Under the pieces are notes generated by a model. That model made no database searches. It was not told where the DNA came from and saw only the letters and a program-made list of their open reading frames with translations. The position numbers and the translations under genes are program-made. A stretch of 64,000 bases of DNA. Origin: Favolaschia claudopus. Its lineage: Eukaryota > Basidiomycota > Agaricomycetes > Agaricales > Mycenaceae. The stretch spans positions 682,001 to 746,000 of the forward strand of contig JAWWNJ010000031.1 of the NCBI GenBank assembly GCA_037176885.1, read 5' to 3'. This document shows, in pieces, positions 45,704 through 56,897 of this stretch (its first letter is position 1; every line of letters starts with the position of its first letter).

Positions 45704-47063
45704 TGACAGACCTGGTATTGGGCTATGCCTGAATTTATTCATTTTCAGGCTAGTTACAACAGTACTATTAATAAAGTACTACAATATTCAGCAGCTGAGT
45801 CTCAATGAGGACTGGGGTCAGCCTGGGCGGTCAGTCAAAGGAGAATACACTAAGTGGGGCTTGAGGGTTCGTTTACGATGACACTGTAAAGGAGTTATAA
45901 TAAGTCGAACATACGCGATAGGTCTCTTACCATCCGGGAATAGGATTGGGAGCTACCTAGTGCTCCAGGAACAAAGGTGTACATGGGAGGACATTCCATT
46001 TAAGACTCATTAGAACTCGAGAGGTGTTACCAGGAGCAAGAGGCTTCCGCGGAAGGTCAAGGACAGGATTATAATTCAGGAACGTCGAAGACCCAAGGGA
46101 AGAGAGTGTCCCTTACCCCAAGCAATACTAGTTGGAGCAAGTAGATCATCAATTGGATAGCACAGGGGGCTATTGAATCATGGCCGGAGATATCAGTACA
46201 AACGGGGAAGATCTGCATTGGCCAAGCCAGACAGACAATGGTATCCAAGCGGGTGCCGGAGGTAGAACAATGGTATCTAGTGGATGCCGGAGGTAAAGGC
46301 GTAAATCCTTCATCACTGTCGGAGGAAAGCCTTTAACAAGTAAAAATAAATGAGGTCTGGACCAAGAGGGTCCGGAGTTACCAACATTATACCCATAAGA
46401 TTGTTTGTTTATCGTCTCATATTTATTGCTGTGAAATGTATATAAAGCACTGTATCATGTACTGGAGCTCTAGTGGATTCCCCCCTCTCATTGTGAGCAT
46501 CAAGCCAGTATTGGCTTCGTGAATAACTAGACGTTGGACTTCATTTGAGATAAACTCCAGAAGCTTATTTGTTTCTTTTGTTTGTTTTCGTTGCAATATA
46601 CTGTCTGTTGGATCATATCTTGAATTATACGCGTGAACATCTTGTTGAGAATCAGTACAAACGCATGGAATTATAAGAGCCTGACACGGACCTTTTGAGA
46701 GAACGGAATTAGTTCAAATACACACTTTCCGCGGAAACTCACTTGCGAACGAGCACACACAACTTAAACCTCTAAACCTCTACCAAGAGTAAAACATCTC
46801 AATTACCTGTCTAGACACACCTTCCTGTGTCAAGACTAGGATAGTTAGTACAAGAACGGTCGGAGCGAGCTATCGCGAAAGCCTCGAATTAGTATATTTT
46901 GAAGTTAGTATTGGTTGGATTGCAACAGTCTATACTGGACTGGAACCCCGAACCTTGCACGTCGATTAGAAGTGGTTAGGATTTATATTAGGATTTTTGT
47001 GTGGATTAAATTCTGCGCATTATCTTGGTTTATTTCCACCGTAGCCCCATAGTCAGTGTTATA
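45704..47063 (+). mobile_element. Solo LTR, family B, copy 3
   Basis: It starts TGACAGACC, ends AGTGTTATA (terminal CA mutated to TA), and is flanked by CCGC at 45700-45703 and 47064-47067. It is homologous over its full length to 9,629-10,949 in inverse orientation. It inserted into Harbinger element 2 upstream of the transposase exon, probably removing its promoter. Confidence 0.75.
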
Positions 47064-47067
47064 CCGC

Positions 47068-48450
47068 CACCCTCTCTGAGCCCCAAAGAGACTGTGAGAC
47101 GGGCCATATTGGTTGTTGTGGCCCTTGTACAGTATATTGTGCTTGGGGTAGGCTTATTTGTCCAGCCGCAGTACTGCAAAGAGGATCTACATAATTCTGC
47201 TCTCTCGGGGCGTGCATGGCTCGATGAGCTTGTGACGGGGCATCCAGACCGAATCTACATTGCTCTTGGGATGCGGTGGCATGTTTTCCTGGCCCTGAAC
47301 TTTCAACTTCAAGCGATGGGCTACCTGGAGTCTCAAAATTCACGTATAAATCTTGACGAATCTCTGGCCATCTTTTTGTACACCTGCGTCACTGGAATTG
47401 CTATAGATCATGTAGCAGAGTGTTTCCAGCACTCACACTCAACAATTTCAGAGTGAGTTTCGGCTTATCTCCCTCAATCTAGCCTCATTTCAGCAGACAT
47501 TTTCGCAAAATCCTGGATATTTTGTCTGGGGAAGAGTTCTATTTGAAATATGTTCAGCTCCCCAAGGCAGATGATCCTCCCCCTCCTGCTATTCGACAGA
47601 ATTCGAAATGGTGGCCGTATTTTCGCAATGTACTCAGTGCTATTGATGGTACCCATATTGCTTGCTCCCCATCCGCCGCCGATCTGCACTCTGCGCGGAA
47701 TCGGAAGGGTGGTGTATCACAGAATTGTCTTGCAGTTGTGGTTTTCAGTATGAAATTCCTCTACTTTGTGAGCGGGTGGGATGGTTGTGCAGCTGATGCC
47801 TCCATGTATTCGGCGGCGCGTTTGAAGAATTTCTTCATTCCGGAAGGCAAATGCTATCTTGCTGATGCTGGATTTGGAATCTGCAATAGTCTTTTGGTTC
47901 CCTTTCGCCAGACTCGCTATCACCTTGCTGAATGGGCTCGCGCAAGCCAGCGGTACATTTCCTCTTGACGCAGGGATTATATCTTCTCATACAGATTTTG
48001 TAGGCCTGCCAACCATAAGGAGCTCCACAGTCTCCGACATGTCTCTGCTCGTAACGTTGTCGAGCGCATTTTTGGAGTGATCAAACACCGCTGGTCAATT
48101 CTTACCCGCCCCCCACACTATGATATGCACATTCAGGCGCGGATTCCATTTGCTCTGGTCGCGCTGCACAACTTCATCCTCGATCACGATGAAGCTGACC
48201 TCGATAGATGGTTGGTAGATGAAGATATGCACAAGACAGTTCCCGTGGCTCTCGGAGGGAGGAAGAAATCGACTTCGGACGCCTTGCTGCTTCTGCTCGT
48301 GTGTCTTCGGCAGAGACGCGATACACTGAAGACCTGCGAGAGAGGATTGTGCAGGCAATGTGGGATGACTACGTTGAAATTTTAGCTCAGCAGATGGACG
48401 TTGACTCGGGTAGCGGCTACAATGACATTGAGATGCTACCGCTAGATTAA
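47068..48450 (+). pseudogene. Harbinger 2 DDE transposase, one C-terminal frameshift
   Basis: Exon 1 encodes RIYIALGMRWHVFLALNFQL and ends with donor GTGAGT at 47,453; the acceptor TTTCAG leads into RHFRKILDILSG. The core has AIDGTHIACSPSAADL, CYLADAGFGIC and ARNVVERIFGVIKHRW, that is the D, D and E of the DDE_Tnp_4 family, with a second intron at about 47,952-48,002. After LVDEDM the frame shifts by a 2-nt insertion compared with element 1 (near 48,226); in the other frame the end reads EEIDFGRLAASARV to the stop at 48448-48450. The ATG is not certain because the LTR lies immediately upstream. Probably inactive, though otherwise well preserved. Confidence 0.8.
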
Positions 48451-48457
48451 ATTGTAA

Positions 48458-49546
48458 CTACGTTGCATGAAGAAGTGCTTTTGCGATCCGAATGCGCTTC
48501 ATGGGATCTATAGCTGTAATGTATGCATCAGCAGCACTCGTATCACACCCAAAAAGTATATGAAGATCAGTCTCCTCATCCACCGAGATTGAGAACCACT
48601 CAAGATCCTCCTCCACCATCTTCCGAGCCTCAGCTACCTTCTTTGTAGGCGACATCGCCGAGGATTTATGCGGTGCAAGCAGCGCAAGAACCTTCCCCAC
48701 ATCTTTGACGGAATTACCGAGGGCCATGAGTGACTCCGGACCGGTGACCTTGGTGCGCTTTCCGCTCCAGGGAGAAGCGACTTCGTCGGGTGAAGCACGC
48801 TTGAGGGATGAACTAAAGGCCGGAGCGACTGGCTGTGATGCAGGCTGAGAGGGAGGCAGGGGCTGAGATCCAGTGGTGGGAGAAGGAAGAGGCTCGTCAT
48901 CGTTTGGAGGTTGGGAGTCGCCGTAGTTTGTTTGCGACCAAGACTGCGTGAGCGGCTGCGATGGCTGAGACTCGTCGTCATTGTCCTGCGACTGCGACTG
49001 GGATTCAGGAGGTTGGGAGACAGACTGGGGAGCACCAGTGACGAAGACATAGAGCCCACGTGCGTGCGAGGGTACAATTTCGTCCATGGTCTTGAAATGC
49101 TCCCAACCGCAATTCGCAAACGGATGGAATTGCGGATGGGCTTTGACGAAATTGCCTCATGCCTCTCGGTTGTTGTCATCGACATTGAAGCCCAGCTCGT
49201 CGGAGTAGTTCCACCCTGACCCATGAAGGTCTTCTGCTTGATCTGCACGAAGTGCTCATGCAGTTTGTGCAGCTGTGAAGACAATAGTGAGTACACTGCA
49301 AAAACATGGCAGCAAGCCAGCACAACGACATACATCTTTCCATTTGGTGCAGATGGCTGTCCAGACCTTAGGTCCCCCCTTCACTGGTGCCGCAAGGCCA
49401 GCCATATGCATCTCTGCCTCCTTCAAAACCGCCTTGTCCCAATTTCCGCCATCCCCAATACGGCTGCGCTGACTGTGGAAGAAGGAAAGGAGGTTGGTGA
49501 TGTCCTTTGGGTCGGCTGTCCAGTTTGCTGCACTTTTATCAGGCAT
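48458..49546 (-). pseudogene. Harbinger 2 Myb/SANT-like partner, damaged
   Basis: Exon 1 (49334-49546) reads ANWTADPKDITNLLSFFHSQ...VWTAICTKWKD, the first helices of the Myb/SANT-like domain. An intron (49273-49333, GTATGT...TTCACAG) leads to LHKLHEHFVQIKQKTF. Near 49,216-49,222 the frame must shift to continue as GWNYSDELGFNVDDN, and TGA at 49157-49159 then interrupts before FVKAHPQFHPFANCGWEHF. A long Ser/Pro/Gln linker and a C-terminal DLHILFGCDTSAADAY close it. Such proteins recruit the transposase to the ends and into the nucleus. The lesions could alternatively be an unrecognised intron. Confidence 0.7.
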
Positions 49547-49757
49547 TTTGCGGCCAGAAGGGCCTCAAAGACGCGACACGACGAGGAGAAAGCGAAAAAA
49601 AAAAGGGTGGGATTGCTGCTGTATACGTAATACATTTTGTAACAACATCAAATCCAGATCCAAATCCGCTGCCGGAGTTGCTATGTCAGTAAACAAAAAT
49701 ACAAATAGAATGAGAACTTTACAACACATATATTGTCTAAGGTTCCCCTTGTGTTGC

Positions 49758-49849
49758 GGTTGGATGGCCGAGTGGTTAAGGCGCTAGTTTCAGGTTTTGG
49801 ACCACCTTACTAGTCTGAAAAGGCGTGGGTTCGAATCCCACTCCAATCA
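49758..49849 (+). tRNA. tRNA-Leu (CAG) with 13-nt intron
   Basis: The acceptor stem GGTTGGA pairs with TCCAATC (49842-49848, discriminator A). The D arm is TGGCCGAGTGGTTAAGGC, the anticodon stem CTAGT/ACTAG, the loop TTCAGG plus T, and a roughly 13-nt intron follows base 37 (TTTTGGACCACCT). A long variable arm and T arm GTGGGTTCGAATCCCAC complete a class II leucine tRNA reading CUG. A and B boxes are canonical. Confidence 0.93.
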
Positions 49850-49866
49850 TACAGTATGATCTAGGA

Positions 49867-49877
49867 TTTTTTTTTTT
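49867..49877 (+). terminator. RNA polymerase III T-run
   Basis: Eleven consecutive T, 18 nt beyond the tRNA 3' end. Confidence 0.85.
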
Positions 49878-50125
49878 CTTGGCCTCCAGTGCTCTATCTG
49901 ACCATAATCCTCACAAGCAAATCACTCTTGAGGTTCCTGCAAAGCTTCGTTATTGTATTATATATGTACGCTAAAGCCTAAAGCCACTAGAAAACAAGTT
50001 TGGTAATACATGTAGAACCCAAATTGACAACAAAAGACGACAAACAATGAGTAGGTTAATTGTACAGTATTGCATGCATTGAGAGAGAGAAGATGAAAAT
50101 GCCAAAAGAGAAACGCAATGTAATA

Positions 50126-53100
50126 TTACCACCCCCGCTCATGATAATCCGACATGTTAGCCCAACTGAAATTCCGCACAAGTTTCTTCTTCGTCCCATC
50201 GGGCGATGAATCCAATGGAGGAATTGCGTCGGGCTGTTCCATTTCAGGTGGCCGTGGGGTCACCCGTACAAGGTTCTTCTCCGGCTGACGGCCGCCCAAG
50301 CCTTGGATAGAAACCATGGCAGCACTGGGAACATTCACAGTGCTCTTCGTCCGACGAGGCTGCGGCCCAACCGTATCTGTTCGGCTCAGTTTACGCTGCC
50401 ACAACAAGTTGTGCCGCAAACTCTCGCTCATCTCGTTGCGCAGCATCTGTTGACGGGTGGTACGTGGGGTCGAGGGTGGTGCGGGGGCGGGAAGGTGATA
50501 AACGAAGCCGACGGGTGCGGCCGACATTGAACGATTCGGCGGTGGCTGAGCGACATGATCAGGAGCAACGTTATGTTGGTTGGCAGCGGCGGCCCATGGT
50601 ACGACACCGGCTTGTTCGTATAGTCGACGACGTTCTGATTCTGAGCCTTCGACGCCGTTAGGACCACTGGTACCATTGGGTTTGGTGCGGGAAAGAAAGA
50701 CGCGAAGCTTTTCTTGGGCAGCACTTTGCGAAAGCTGCCCTTCATCACGACTCTTGCCTTTTCCCCGCGCGTCGGCATCCGATTCGTCGTCGTCGTCGAA
50801 CTCCGTTTCCGCAGGCGGACCTTTCGGCCGGTAACCTCCACTGCGTCCCGCGCTTGTACTGCCCGCTTGCACGGTGGAGCTACCGCTCGCCACGGGAGCA
50901 GCTGCACCCTCAACCAGGGCGTTGGGTCCAACACTAACGACAGGCTGAGCAACGGAGCTCTTCCCGAACGACCCACTCGTGCCCGCACTGCCAGAACCAC
51001 CAAAGTGTGGTGGCAACGCACTGCTTGACAACGCGCGAGCCATTCCGGGACGACGAGGCGGTGGCGCAGGCTGCTGCTTGATCGGCGGCAGTACATTTAC
51101 TTGAGCAGTTGGCTGGCGTGACGGGTGTGGCTGCTGAACGGCAGTAGCAGGCGTTGGTGGAATGGGCGAGAGCTCCGCACCTCCAGCCGCTGAAGGAGGA
51201 CGGGCAGAGCTCATCTGTAGTCCCAAGCCGTTGAACCCTCCAGGTCGTGCACGGAGTGAGGGAACGCCATTTTGCTGCTGAAGTTGCTGCTGCTGCTGAT
51301 GATATTGCTCGGCTACACCTGACTGTGACTGACGGCCGGAACCAAGAAGCATGGATAGACCACCAGGTTGCGCACCCGCAAGGCGAGTGAGATTTTCATA
51401 ACTAACCCGCGGAGCTTTGGCGAAAAGCTCGCGCTGGCGCTGCGCCTCGAGCATTACGGTTGAAAGAGCGGTCGCGCTCATAGTAGCCTTCAATGCACGG
51501 GAAGTGCGAGCATTTTGCGCAGAAGTTGTGTGATGGTGTTTTGCCTGGCCACCCGCCAATGAAGGCAAATGACCAGCAGAGCGATGCGTCGGGAGCGGCC
51601 TTGGATCGTTGCCGTTGGCGTGGATTCCACCAGTGCTGCTGACACGGGAAAGCCCCAGTTGTGAAGGAGGTCTCTCCTGCAGCGTAGGGGACGGTGCCTT
51701 GGCCTTGGCAGGTCGAGGTGCTTCCATGATCTCGCTCTCATCCTCCCAATCCTCTTCATCATCCTGCTCTGTATCCTCCGCCTCTCCTCCAACACTCCCA
51801 ATAGCTGCGCTCTCAGAATCAGTCCATTCACCATCCTCCTCGCCGTCCTCATCGCCATCTTCCTCATCACTTGTCTGCAAGACAACCTTTCGTCCCGTCC
51901 CTGCACCCATTGTTCGCTCCACCAGCGCTGTGGCAGCAGCTAGTTCTGACGGAAGACCAAGTGCACCGAACTGTTGCGTACCACTTCCTGCTTTCCCCTG
52001 GGCCGCTAATGAAGTGCGACCTTTCCGTGACCGCGATCGCGATTGTTGACTTCTCACAGCATTCGACGAAGGCTGCTTTCCTCTGGTGCGCCGACGAACC
52101 TGAGATGAAGAGGTCGTACGCGAGCTGACGGAACGTGCATCATCAGCCTCTGCAGCGCTGGTGGCCGGCGCGACATTGGGTCGACTATTCACTCGCGTTT
52201 CGGTACGAGGAGTCATCTTACAAATTGTTTGACCAAAGGAACACGAACGGAACCAAAGTAAGCTCACCTCCAAACCCAAACCAAGACTGCGAAGAGACGG
52301 AGCGGTCGCTGTGCGCGAGAGTTTTGTTTGCAGTTGTGGTTGTTGCTGTTGAGTAGGTTGAGCGGCGGGCAGAGGTTGTTGCAGGGGCGGTTTCTTTAAA
52401 TCTCGGGGCGGTCCTTGTATTGGTGGTGGTTGTCTTGAATCTGGAATCTTCTTCTTCTCGTCAACTTCAGCCTCAGCTGAACTCCGTCCCGCATTCTTCG
52501 CCTGCCCACGTCCCCGCCCATCGCCGCGCTCAGTGCCGTGTATGAAAATGGTCTGCGGGTCACCACCCTCGCCCGAGCTATTGCTGCTGCTGCTGCTTCC
52601 GCTGGAGCGAGATCTGAGCTCTTCACCGTCGTTGTCGTAGGAGGTACTCGTTTCGCTCGAATGGGAGGAGCTTTGTGAACGCCTGCCTGAAACCGCGCGA
52701 GGATCCAAGAAAAACTTGCTTCCGGTATTACGAAGATTAGGTTTCGATGGTTGAACGTGTCCGTTGGGAAGATGGCCAGGAGAGCGACCACCAAGGGGTA
52801 ATATATGCGTGGACTGGGGTGCATAAGCGGCCTGCGGTGCCTGTGCATCGACAGGAGAGAAGACAGGCGAACCCATGCCTCGAGTTGCGGAGCGAGGTAA
52901 GAATAACGGGCCTGGAGGGTCGCGCCTCGTCTGAACACTAGATTCGGCGGAAGCAGGCAGAATACGAGCTGGTGGTGCGAGAACCCGCGCAGGAGGTGTA
53001 GACGGAGCAAGTAGGGGCGTGGCGGGGGGCGTGGGATGGGGAGTAAGATTAGGCGTAGGAGTCAGAACCATGATCTTCGGGAGCTCAACTTCGGGAGAAT

Positions 53101-53747
53101 CTCGTCGGGAGCTAGGGGCTTCTTCAACGGCAATGGAGACTCGGGAGGATGAAGCGGAGCCAGAGCTGTCCGAAGAGCTACTAGACGCGGGAGTCGGATA
53201 CAGACCAGTCTTCTTCGAGGCAAGTCGGAGTTCGGTAAGATTCTTAGGGAGTGCATGAGGAATCATTTCGGCAATGATGCGTCCTGCAGGTCGTACAGAG
53301 GGCGACGCTAAGTGAATCGATCAGCGAAGTGATTAGATGAAGACTAGAGATATGAATGTTTACGCTTTCTGGGAGAGATATGAAAAAAGGACGAAGACAA
53401 GGTTGCGGCAGCACGGCTGCTTGTATTAGGTTTATCGGTGTATTTTATGGCACCGGAATCTTCGCTGCAGAGGGATTCCGGGGTCGGGGGGCATGTACGG
53501 TCAGGGAGACATGCTTTCTGCACAGAATCCCGGGAGGTGAGACGCCAGGAGATATTCTCGAGACGCGGGCCGTCCTGCAGCGAATTCTTGCACTTGGAGA
53601 AGACTGGCGAAAAAAAATAGAAAGAGATGAATTCTATGAGGGATGAGAAATATGACGGGTCCACGGACCGAACCAAAGGTGAAGGGCGTCCTGAGAATCG
53701 AGTGCGTCAGCAGAAACAGTGAGCAGAGACCCTCGGTTTGTACCCAT
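50126..53747 (-). CDS. DUF1752/DUF3295 (AreA GATA-like) regulatory protein
   Basis: Proposed exons: 53669-53747, 53365-53603, 52268-53283 and 50126-52216. The first two join to ADALDSQDALHLW...SKCKNSLQDGPRLENISW, the DUF1752 (GATA_AreA) signature shared with AreA-type nitrogen regulators. A very long low-complexity body follows (Ser, Pro and Gln rich; a highly acidic EED/DED tract; RSRSRK-type basic patches). The C-terminus has RQQMLRNEMSESLRHNLLW, the conserved DUF3295 motif, and ends NFSWANMSDYHERGW. It lacks the GATA zinc finger itself. Relatives are fungal nuclear/signalling proteins; the exact role is unknown. The 51-nt intron at 52217-52267 is a multiple of three without a stop, so it could also be retained. 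Confidence 0.75.
52217..52267 (-). other. Stop-free 51-nt intron, possible retained exonic segment
   Basis: The donor GTGAGC and acceptor TTTGTAAG are good, but translation through it gives VSLLWFRSCSFGQTICK, a hydrophobic Cys-containing insert unlike the surrounding low-complexity protein. Confidence 0.6.
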
Positions 53748-54655
53748 GAAGGGTGGGGGCTGTCGGTGGCGACGTCGAAACAAGGGTGACTTGCAGTGGT
53801 GGTTGTAGAGAGAGCAAGATAACTCACCCACCTCGGCCCGACATCCCTGGGCCTTGATCCGTGAGCTCACCCCATCACCTGACTTTCGTGACAGATCACG
53901 CGGTAGCCACCAACTACTTCTGTCACGCAGTCACACAAAGGTCGCCGCGGGCTTGTTTCTACCACAACCGTCGTTTGGACCCTGCTGAACGAGTTGTGAA
54001 CGAGTTCAACCACAGTTGAACCACTTCAACTATTGTCAAGGTCTCAGTCTCATATCTCTCTCTTGTCTCACTCACCTGTGCGATTCAATTATTTTGTTTC
54101 GATGTCTCTGTCTCAGTCGAGGTGTTTTGTGTCTCATACCTCACTCCGCTAATCACCACCACTCGATGGGTCTAACCGCCAACCTATAATCCCGCGCACG
54201 GTCATATGCCCCGCAATTTAGTCCGCCAACCTTCCCCTTTCATTCTTCCTCTCTTCGTCTGCTTCAACTCGTGTTCTACAGCCCTGTACACTAGTGCCAG
54301 ATTTTGAGCACCGATGGCACGATGCAGGTAACCACTCAGCAGCCTGTATGTAGACAGTCAATTTCAGGGACACGAGGGACGGGATCAAACAGCACATATG
54401 ATTAATGTCGCGTATTCTCGCGTATTCCGGCTTTTCACGTAACCGGAACTCGACGCCAACTTGGACCCACAACTCCACGCTGAGCACCAACTCCAGCACA
54501 CCCCATGGTCGTTACACCACAAACAAACAATTAATATTAAAGTTATAACAACCATGTAAGTATTTGTACGGGGTATGAATTAGACCAGAAACGAAAGCAA
54601 GGATTTGAACATTGACAACCGAACGCCCAGCGCTAGTTGTATTTCATGGCCAGGT
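53748..54655. other. Intergenic, no gene seen
   Basis: This is the 5' flank of the DUF1752/DUF3295 gene and the 3' flank of RIC8. Short frames show no domain, and the middle is pyrimidine-rich (CTCTGTCTCAGTC-like), which is common in fungal promoters. Confidence 0.5.
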
Positions 54656-56724
54656 CTAATCGTCATCATCGTCCTTGGGCGGTGCAGGGGGCGCGCTCGC
54701 CGCCTTCTGGATCGCATTCCGAATTGGATTCTGACTTGGCGAAATGTTCCCCGATCGCTCAAGTCGGTCAAACACCACAAATAGCTTCTCCATCTCCCTC
54801 TCCTTCTCTTCTTGTGTCATCTCCGGTTCAGGTGCGCGCTGTTCCTGCGCCGTCCCTGTGATAGGGTTGATATTGTCCGCGGCGGCTGCATTAAGGGCGG
54901 CGGAAGAGCCAGCCGCTGGGGTAGGTGGTGGGGGTGCATTCATGATCCCCTTGTTGAACAAGAAGCCCGCGACATTGCCATAGCCAAAGAGAGTTGACAT
55001 CGTGGTCGCGTCCGAATCGCTGATGACATAAAGCATCTCTCCCACCGAGTCCTTTAGCCGTACATGGTAAACACTTCCGAGCATGCGCAGACAGCGACCC
55101 AGCATATCTGGCCGAGATTCCAAGCTCCCAGCGTTAGCACTCCGGTCGAGATCGGCAGGAACAAGCCAATCTCGTGTTCTCGTGCGGCAGGTCTCATCGG
55201 CAATGCACAAGCGCGTTATGAGCACGACTAATGGAGAGAGCTCGTCATCGAGAGATTCTGCGCCGGGACCTGCTTCGCTCTTGGCTAGTTCGCGTACAGA
55301 CGGATCATCGGGCTCAATGGCGTCCGGCATGTAGTGTGAAAAGGCGACCTCCAGGAGGGTATGCGCACGAAGCAGCGTGTCGCGGTCGCCTAGTACTTTA
55401 TTGGAATGACGTGGTGAACCGGGTGACGGGGGAATAGGTGAGGGGGAGCGGGAAAGCGATCGCCGACCGGCGGAAAGAACCGAGAGCGCGCGATCGAGGG
55501 GGCCGGCTCTGGGGGAGGTGGGAGTTCCAGAACGCGTGGGGGAATGTGTGCGACTGGAGGAAGAAGAATCGGTACGTCTTGGACTCGGAGGAATGACAAC
55601 AGGAACACGAACGAACTTTGGGGATGAAGACCCGCTCGACCGAGGGGACGAGCCAAACCACTCAGCGCGTAGACTGGCGCTAACTGGTACGGTGATTAGG
55701 GAGTGTATTACATGGGTGAGTGGTGCGGCGACGGGTGCGGGAGATGTCGGTGGAAGGGCATGGAAGACCCGGAGCAGAGGAGGCAAGATACTGTAAAAGT
55801 AACAGTGAATTCATGAGGCAAGAAGTGGGTTTCGCGACGCACGGATCTAGCTTGGGACTCCAATTATCGCCAATGACTTTCTTATCGCTCGAGCTAGTGT
55901 CAATAGACTTGGGATAGTGTAGTAGGATGTTGAAGGTAAACTTGAGAATGTCGACCATGGCTTCTTTGGACATCTTGACGCCAGAGAGCAAGCTGTTAAG
56001 CAGGAGATCGAGCTTTCCGCCAATGAGATCGACGACAGTGCTTCCATTCCGTTTTTCTTCAACAAGGGATATTATGAAGGGGGACGCATGAACGGTGGAC
56101 AGGAAAAGGATGCGGGATAGAATAAATATTTGGTCGGGGTTTGTAGATTTCTGGAACAAATGAGCGACGGGTAAGCCGGCAATGAGAGAACGGCCGCACC
56201 TGGAGCAGCCCAATGCACGTCTCGCCACCATTGACCTCTTTGCTGACGAACACTGAACGGGCACGCTCAATGAGGAGAAGAGCATTTGCGATACACCGGA
56301 GTGCTTCGCCCGATGCCTCGGGATCGTCCTTGAGGGAGGCGGATAACTCGAGAAGGATGGAGAGATTCTGAGCAGTTCCAAGCGCCTCCGAGCCTGTTGG
56401 ATTCTTGCCCAGAGTTTTGAGAGCCAATAGAGCAAGAGCACTATCTGAACATTATTGCATTGATGAGACGTGCAGAAGATGATGCGCTGCAAGCGAGCGA
56501 CCTTTCACAGATATCCGTCCCTTTGAGGATTTGAGGTCTTTGAGGAGTAGTTGGATGAGTTCTGCACGCGCTGGCTGATCGAACGTGAAGGGGCCGGCTA
56601 AGTCACGGAGGTGAGCGGTCTCGGGATTGATAAGAGAGATGAGTGTACCGTTTATGATATCGTTTAGGACAGGTTGAACGTCCGTCGAAGATGCAGCATT
56701 GTACTGCTGCAGTAGGGTGGACAT
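54656..56724 (-). CDS. ric8: RIC8/synembryn, G-alpha chaperone and exchange factor
   Basis: Proposed exons: 56502-56724, 56200-56444, 55843-56150 and 54656-55790, giving about 636 residues. All junction phases close: ISVK/DSALALLALKTLG, CIGLLQ/KSTNPDQIF and WSPKLDP/ILPPLLRVF. The protein is an armadillo-type helical solenoid with Ric8 hallmarks: SALALLALKTLGKNPTGSE, a central KLDPILPPLLRVF, and a C-terminal segment ATTMSTLFGYGNVAGFLFNKG followed by the conserved acidic helix MTQEEKEREMEKLF. Ric8 proteins fold and activate heterotrimeric G-alpha subunits in the cytosol and at membranes, in fungi feeding into cAMP and mating signals. A Ser/Pro-rich insert (about 55,600-55,400) enlarges this copy. 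Confidence 0.88.
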
Positions 56725-56897
56725 GAGGGGGGAAAGAGCGCACAAAAAGGACCGAACCCAAAAGCAGTATGTAGTCAGGCGACAGACAGCGCGATCAATT
56801 CCTTTTGTGAAACGCCAACCGCGACGCATTTTGGATTGTGGCGGACGACGAGCACTCTCATTTCTATGTTCTACAGATACACTCTGCTACACTACAG

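Larger units (their letters stand above)
45571..49677 (+). mobile_element. PIF/Harbinger DNA transposon 2
   Basis: The left end CTCTGGCAGCGGATTTGGAT (45571) and right end, read on the minus strand, CTCCGGCAGCGGATTTGGAT (from 49677) are inverted repeats continuing for about 30-60 bp. Flanks are TTA (45568-45570) and TTG (49678-49680), a slightly decayed TTA duplication. It has a plus-strand transposase and a convergent Myb-like gene, and a family B solo LTR sits between the left end and the transposase. The end CTCCGG is shared with element 1, so both belong to one family. Confidence 0.82.

Noticed and set aside
51490..53010. Overlapping frames in the DUF1752/DUF3295 gene as separate proteins
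   Set aside because: They are out-of-frame shadows of long low-complexity coding sequence.
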